A stretch of 9,391 bases of DNA from JABEVB01 sp049965775. Its GTDB lineage: Bacteria; Planctomycetota; Phycisphaerae; WQYP01. The stretch lies in contig JBMFVX010000120.1 in the NCBI GenBank assembly GCA_049965775.1, positions 1 to 9,391 on the forward strand. The letters are read 5' to 3'. The position numbers and the translations under genes are program-made. The notes under the pieces were generated by a model. The model did not search any database. It saw nothing but the letters and a program-made list of their open reading frames with translations, and was not told the DNA's origin. Each line of letters opens with the position of its first letter. Within the stretch, counting starts at the first letter, position 1. Positions 6,075-9,391 of the stretch are shown piece after piece.

Positions 6075-7004
6075 TTAATTGTTTTCGGGCCGCCCACTCG
6101 GCCAGGTTTTATTGAGCACCGGCTGCAGCGCTGCTTCAATTTTTTTAAGCACGCCGTCATTAAGCGGCTCGGTGCACCATTGAATGTTTCGCCGCAGGTG
6201 CGCCTCGTCCGCCATGCCGATCAGGGTTGTTGGGATACGTTCTTCGCGAATAGCCCACTTGACGGCAATTTCGGCGATATCCGTTCCGGATTCACGAGCA
6301 ACCTCGGCCACCTTGCGGCAGGCCGCCTTGATTTCGGCGGTGGCTGGATGCCAGCTAGGCGGCCCTTTTTGGCTTAGCAGCCCCATCGAAAGAGGCGACG
6401 CATTGATAACACCTACCCCTTTTTGCTCACAAAGTGCAAGCAGGCTCTCAAGGCTGCGATCATTGAGGCTATAGTGACAATACGAAAGAATGGTGTCCAC
6501 TGGAACACGCGATATAACGTAATCAAACACCTTCAGCGGCAGACCGGTAATACCGATAAAACGAGCCTTCCCCTTTCGCACCAGCTCGCGCATAGCCGGA
6601 ATGGTTTCAGTAACCACCTGATTGAGATCGCCAAACTCAATATCATGCGCCTGAATAATGTCAACGTGGTCAACGCCCAGCCGCCGGAGACTTTCATCTA
6701 TGCTTCGAGCCACGCGGCCTGCAGAAAAGTCAAAGACATCATCGTCATAGCGGCCCAGCTTGGTGGCCAAAATATAGCTTTGCCGTGGAACGCCCTTCAG
6801 AGCCTTGCCGAGCACGGTTTCAGCCAGGGTTTTGCCATAATAAGGCGAAACGTCGAAAAAATTCATCCCCAGTTCCAAGGCGGCATGAACGGTTTTAATA
6901 CCATCCGCTTCAACCACCGGCCGAAAAACGCTGCCAAGGGGCGAGGCTCCAAAACTTACCACCGGCACTTTGAGACCGGTACGTCCTAATAAGCGATATT
7001 CCAT
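6075..7004 (-). CDS. Aldo/keto reductase, L-galactose dehydrogenase-like
   Basis: The 309-residue protein is an (alpha/beta)8-barrel aldo/keto reductase. The catalytic tetrad is complete: Asp51, Tyr56 (FFDVSPYYG), Lys82 (ATKLG) and His120 (QAHDIEFG). Stretches such as LGRTGLKVPVVSFGASPLGS (6-25), SPYYG, HDIEFGDL, FIGITGLPL (149-157), ILSYCHYSLND and GPPSWHPA (214-221) recall plant L-galactose dehydrogenase almost word for word. It probably oxidises C1 of L-galactose (or L-fucose, which has the same configuration) to the lactone with NAD(P)+. It is the first gene of the cluster. The ATG at 7004 fits the N-terminus of homologues, but the AGGA site (7017-7020) is better spaced from the in-frame TTG at 7010, so the start may be two codons earlier. 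Substrate is inferred; D-arabinose or another aldose is possible. Confidence 0.92.
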   Translation of the reverse strand: MEYRLLGRTGLKVPVVSFGASPLGSVFRPVVEADGIKTVHAALELGMNFFDVSPYYGKTLAETVLGKALKGVPRQSYILATKLGRYDDDVFDFSAGRVARSIDESLRRLGVDHVDIIQAHDIEFGDLNQVVTETIPAMRELVRKGKARFIGITGLPLKVFDYVISRVPVDTILSYCHYSLNDRSLESLLALCEQKGVGVINASPLSMGLLSQKGPPSWHPATAEIKAACRKVAEVARESGTDIAEIAVKWAIREERIPTTLIGMADEAHLRRNIQWCTEPLNDGVLKKIEAALQPVLNKTWPSGRPENN

Positions 7005-7016
7005 AAGCAATTATGG

Positions 7017-7020
7017 TCCT
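7017..7020 (-). promoter_or_regulatory. Ribosome binding site leaving two possible starts
   Basis: On the minus strand AGGA ends 6 bases before TTG 7010 and 12 bases before ATG 7004. Spacing favours TTG; codon preference and homologue N-termini favour ATG. The proteins differ by only two residues. Confidence 0.45.
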
Positions 7021-7059
7021 CAACAAGCCAGCGATTGAATACGCTCAACATATGAAAAA

Positions 7060-7087
7060 ACAATAGCAGAAAGAAACAAAGTTGCAA
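7060..7087 (-). promoter_or_regulatory. Candidate promoter of the sugar-oxidation cluster
   Basis: On the minus strand TTGCAA (7087-7082, 4 of 6 matches) is followed after 16 bases by TATTGT (7065-7060, 4 of 6 matches), which has an extended TGC directly before it. Transcription would start near 7053, about 50 bases before the aldo/keto reductase gene. A TTGA-N6-TCAA dyad at 7035-7048 sits in the early transcribed region and could be a repressor site, but its arms are only 4 bases. Confidence 0.4.
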
Positions 7088-7192
7088 ACACGCGAGGGCT
7101 GCTTCGTATCGCCGTGTAATGCCAAGGCAACCACGTGCCGATCCATTCACGGCTTAGCCAGGCGCGGTTGTTTGGGCGGTGGCGAGCCAGGC

Positions 7193-8326
7193 TTACGGCG
7201 AAATATCCTTAAGCTTTACATCACGAAAGAAGACCTCACCCTTGTTCAAGTAGACGTAAAAGTCTATCCGCAACCATTGAATTTTATGCTTCACGCCCTT
7301 AAGCGTCGTTGGCGTAAAGTCTGCACCCGTATTACTCCATTTGTTGTTAGCATTCCGCCCCTTGAGCTGAAACCGGTAAAGCTCGCGGCGTTGGCTGGCC
7401 AAAACTTTGTCGTTGCTGAATGAGTCCGGCCAGTACGAGAAGCCCTTCAAAAATATGCGAACCCGCGGACCTTTGCTGTAATATTGGCAGGTGAAGCGAT
7501 AACGATGGCCGTCCTTGACCGGAATCCACAGGCTTTCAACCGCAAGGCCATTGCTTTGCGCGACTCCTAAGCCGATTTTCTCCATGAGACAATAGCCTTG
7601 AGCATGAGGTGTTACGAAAGCCTGCGGTACGATGTAGGCCTTGTTCTTTGGGGCACCGGCGGCCGCAGCCGCGGTAATGAGTTGTGGGTTGTATTTTTGA
7701 AGCTCCAAAAAAACCTGCCAATACTTACCGATGCCGCCGGTTTCTTTGGCGAGGGCAAAATCGGGGTCGCGCACAAGATTTGGCCTTTTGGCAAAGCGAG
7801 CCGCCAGCACCGGGCTTTTGTCTATCTGCCACTCCCGTACATGATGAAACTGCACATTCATCAATTCGGTAAGGAGTTTCTCAACCGCCAAACGCGGGCT
7901 GTAGGTATCGCTGGGAATCGCACCGGTAACGGTTTTGGCTTTGGCCGTGCCTTTGAAGAGCGTCAGTGTCAGATTGCGGTTGGCCAGAGTACCATACACC
8001 GTCTCGTCTGCCCCAATACCTTTTACTACCGTTTGCAGGTCTGCCGCGGACACCGGATAAGTCCATGACACGCCCAAGGCGTCAATCATTTGATTAACGG
8101 TGTGCCTGCTGATTCGTTTTACCTGACCGTTGCGCCACAGCTTTTTACAGACCGCAAATCGCATTTGAGTCGCAAGATATTTTGCGTCTGGCCCGGTGCC
8201 TAAGAATGGCAGCACCGCCACCGAAGGCTTTGCGGGCGCAGCCGCGACCACAGTTCCGGCCAACAGGGCAATAAACGCACCCGCAGCCACAAACAGCCGA
8301 ACATGACGAAAAAGCGACTGGGGCAT
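7193..8326 (-). CDS. Secreted TolB/FlgO-like protein with carbohydrate-binding-like C-terminus
   Basis: The 377-residue protein starts with a signal peptide: basic residues at 7-10, a hydrophobic core of about 11-27, and an Ala-rich cleavage region near 28-32. Residues about 35-155 (PSVAVLPFLGTGPDAKYLAT ... VKRISRHTVNQMIDALG ... GIGADETVYGTL) have the look of the TolB N-terminal/FlgO/CsgG-like fold, in which a protein reports 'value' strands from a periplasmic domain. Residues about 183-377 begin NLVRDPDF, are rich in Trp and Tyr, and end VFFRDVKLKDIS, the style of a beta-sandwich carbohydrate-binding module (CBM4_9/discoidin-like). No glycosidase catalytic domain is present. I infer a periplasmic or surface binding protein, possibly linked to glycan use given the adjacent sugar cluster. 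ATG 8326 is chosen because AGGAG lies 9 bases before it. The protein itself is probably uncharacterised. Confidence 0.82.
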   Translation of the reverse strand: MPQSLFRHVRLFVAAGAFIALLAGTVVAAAPAKPSVAVLPFLGTGPDAKYLATQMRFAVCKKLWRNGQVKRISRHTVNQMIDALGVSWTYPVSAADLQTVVKGIGADETVYGTLANRNLTLTLFKGTAKAKTVTGAIPSDTYSPRLAVEKLLTELMNVQFHHVREWQIDKSPVLAARFAKRPNLVRDPDFALAKETGGIGKYWQVFLELQKYNPQLITAAAAAGAPKNKAYIVPQAFVTPHAQGYCLMEKIGLGVAQSNGLAVESLWIPVKDGHRYRFTCQYYSKGPRVRIFLKGFSYWPDSFSNDKVLASQRRELYRFQLKGRNANNKWSNTGADFTPTTLKGVKHKIQWLRIDFYVYLNKGEVFFRDVKLKDISP

Positions 8327-8335
8327 AGCCGGTGT

Positions 8336-8340
8336 CTCCT
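8336..8340 (-). promoter_or_regulatory. Ribosome binding site that sets the start at 8326
   Basis: AGGAG on the minus strand lies 9 bases before ATG 8326 and just inside the frame that could also open at TTG 8344. The signal peptide is properly placed only with the ATG, which supports it. Confidence 0.7.
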
Positions 8341-8405
8341 GCAATTGCTACAGCCGCACACACAACGGCAATCGCTCAATTTTATAACGAAAGCGTTGCA
8401 ATTGC
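8341..8405 (-). promoter_or_regulatory. Upstream region of the secreted-protein gene: paired palindromes and a -10-like box
   Basis: The perfect 8-base palindrome GCAATTGC occurs at 8341-8348 and again at 8398-8405, 57 bases apart. Between them, on the minus strand, lies TATAAA (8386-8381), which matches 5 of 6 positions of the -10 consensus; no good -35 box sits at the right distance. The two palindromes could be operator half-units flanking a promoter. The idea rests on pattern only. Confidence 0.3.
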
Positions 8406-8423
8406 ATTGCACGCCCATATGCC

Positions 8424-8493
8424 GCCGGATATGCAAATGAAAGCGGCCCCAAGCATTGCTTGGAGCCGCATACATTTTTCGCTGCCGGATATG
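8424..8493. repeat. Direct repeat GCCGGATATG flanking the terminator hairpin
   Basis: GCCGGATATG occurs at 8424-8433 and 8484-8493, exactly 60 bases apart; including flanks, 12 of 13 bases match (GCxGCCGGATATG). The hairpin at 8443-8469 lies between them. The left copy also forms an imperfect inverted repeat with CATAT at 8416-8420. No insertion-sequence features are present. Confidence 0.5.
8443..8469 (-). terminator. Factor-independent terminator of the pseudopilin gene, possibly bidirectional
   Basis: GCGGCCCCAAGC (8443-8454) pairs with GCTTGGAGCCGC (8458-8469) around a 3-base loop: 12 positions with one C/A mismatch. Reading on the minus strand, TTTCATTTG follows, a modest T tract, and the hairpin lies 35 bases after the stop codon at 8505. 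On the plus strand ATACATTTTT follows, so it could also stop transcription the other way. Confidence 0.75.
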
Positions 8494-8504
8494 TCGCCGA
8501 AGCT

Positions 8505-9308
8505 TTACCAGGCGCCATTGTCCACTTCACGCACCGGAGTCATGACCGTGTCGTATGGGGGTACGCTGGGCAGACCGGTCGGCGCGGTTACGGATGAGCC
8601 AGTCGAGCCAATACCCGTACCGCCACCCGCGGTGCCGGCAGTGGAGCCGTAGGTGAAGATGTTGTCCTGATTCTGACCAACGTATGGGTTGGTGGTCCAT
8701 ACCACGTGGGCATCGCCAAACCCGACGTTCTGGCCGTCGCCAGCATGATTGCCGGAGTTGTAAATATAGCTGCCATAGGTATTGCTCAGCCCCAGAGTGG
8801 TGATGCGCTGCGTATTGTTGGTACCAGCGCCCGTCATCGGAGCCATATCACTGGCAATGGGCTGGTCGCTGGTGGCGTTGGAGTTCCACCAGCCGGCAGT
8901 AGCGGTGCCATTCCAGGGGAACGCGATGGAGTAGCTCTCGCCCTGGCCCGCGTTAGATACAGCGCCATTGACCATACCGAAGTTGGAATAATAGGCATTG
9001 GTCGCCGAAAACTCCGATGACGCCTGCGTTGCAACAGGATCAGATGGACACAGGAAGTTCTTGGGCGTCATTTGGCCCTGCAGCACGAGCAGCCACAAAC
9101 AAGCCAGCGGCGAACCCTGCTGAGTATTACTGGAGTAGTAGCTCTCCACCACGCCGCCGGCGCTGGTACTGCTGCCGGTAGTCGGCGTGCCGGGGCCATT
9201 TTGATACGTTGTACTGCTTGGCGCTTCGACTGACGCAAACTGACCATTGTTGCTCTGCGCGTAAATGATGAGGCTCTGCACAATGCTTCGCACATTGGCC
9301 GAACACAC
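8505..9308 (-). CDS. Pseudopilin-type (H-X9-DG) protein lacking its N-terminal helix; possibly broken
   Basis: Up to 267 residues are readable from GTG 9308. VCSANVRSIVQSLIIYAQSN matches the 'CxxNLRxIxxAxxxYxxxN' segment that follows the membrane helix in planctomycetal prepilin-like (DUF1559/H-X9-DG) proteins, and NHAGDGQNVGFGDAHVVW near residue 205 is the C-terminal family motif. Such proteins normally start with a cleavable GFTLIELLVV helix used for export and pilus-like assembly. Here the frame runs back only to NIRANRS and then meets TGA at 9330-9332, and no other frame up to the window edge encodes the helix. Ser/Thr/Gly-rich insertions flank the core (about 30-55 and 230-250). GTG 9308 has no good ribosome binding site. 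It may be a 5'-truncated or frameshifted pseudogene, a sequencing artefact, or an unanchored form. Confidence 0.65.
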   Translation of the reverse strand: MCSANVRSIVQSLIIYAQSNNGQFASVEAPSSTTYQNGPGTPTTGSSTSAGGVVESYYSSNTQQGSPLACLWLLVLQGQMTPKNFLCPSDPVATQASSEFSATNAYYSNFGMVNGAVSNAGQGESYSIAFPWNGTATAGWWNSNATSDQPIASDMAPMTGAGTNNTQRITTLGLSNTYGSYIYNSGNHAGDGQNVGFGDAHVVWTTNPYVGQNQDNIFTYGSTAGTAGGGTGIGSTGSSVTAPTGLPSVPPYDTVMTPVREVDNGAW

Positions 9309-9391
9309 ACTGCGATTAGCCCGGATATTTCATAGGTATTGTGATCTTGGGCCTTGCGCGCAGGCCTTGCACCCTGTAAAATCAAGGTGTT
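9309..9391 (-). other. Sequence upstream of the pseudopilin frame, with a tandem repeat
   Basis: These bases should encode the end of the pilin helix if the gene were intact, but do not. GGCCTTGC occurs twice (9350-9357 and 9363-9370) with a 13-base period. One minus-strand frame is open to the window edge, but its product has no pilin character. Confidence 0.4.

Noticed and set aside
6423..6989. Plus-strand open frame of 188 codons opposite the aldo/keto reductase
   Set aside because: The opposite strand carries a complete catalytic tetrad and strong family motifs; this frame has none.
7156..7192. AGCCAGGC repeated at 7156-7163 and 7185-7192, considered as a terminator of the secreted-protein gene
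   Set aside because: The copies are in direct orientation, so they do not form a large stem, and no T run follows.
9068..9385. Minus-strand frame overlapping the start of the pseudopilin gene, considered as its missing N-terminus after a frameshift
   Set aside because: The product upstream of the break is Arg/Ala-rich and not hydrophobic, with no GFTLIE-type or LLPxL motif, so it cannot supply the pilin helix.

Overview
The window looks like chromosomal DNA from a Planctomycetota bacterium, perhaps Phycisphaerae-like. The main support is the last gene, which encodes a pseudopilin-type protein with the 'NHxGDGQNVxFxDxHV' C-terminal motif that is abundant in that phylum. Secreted and membrane proteins with no clear relatives and well-separated small transcription units fit this placement. 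It is an inference from protein style; no ribosomal marker is present.

Left part (1-3822, plus strand). A single-gene unit with a near-consensus promoter encodes a membrane-anchored, helix-rich protein of unknown function (221-1195). Next comes tRNA-Leu(UAG) (1392-1473) with its own promoter. After a 312-base gene-free stretch there are two housekeeping genes 30 bases apart: obgE (ribosome-assembly GTPase) and coaX (type III pantothenate kinase, first step of coenzyme A synthesis). CoaX carries unusual substitutions in one conserved active-site motif.

Middle part (3871-7087, minus strand, convergent with coaX). A three-gene catabolic cluster is transcribed in the order aldo/keto reductase, zinc-dependent alcohol dehydrogenase, PfkB sugar kinase. 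The reductase resembles plant L-galactose dehydrogenase, the zinc enzyme resembles E. coli L-galactonate oxidoreductase LgoD (YjjN), and the kinase resembles 2-keto-3-deoxygluconate kinase. Together they fit an oxidative route L-galactose -> L-galactonolactone/L-galactonate -> D-tagaturonate -> (enzymes not in this window) -> KDG -> KDPG. L-Galactose is a building block of red-algal galactans. L-Fucose is the main alternative substrate. The cluster has a candidate promoter at its head and a second, strong-looking one in front of the kinase.

Right part (7193-9391, minus strand). A secreted protein combines a TolB/FlgO-like N-terminal module with a C-terminal module resembling a carbohydrate-binding beta-sandwich. 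Upstream of it, after a strong hairpin terminator, is the pseudopilin-type gene. Its frame is closed by a stop codon just before the point where the N-terminal pilin helix should be, so it is either a broken gene or a form without a membrane anchor. No CRISPR array, insertion sequence, phage gene or defence system is visible.
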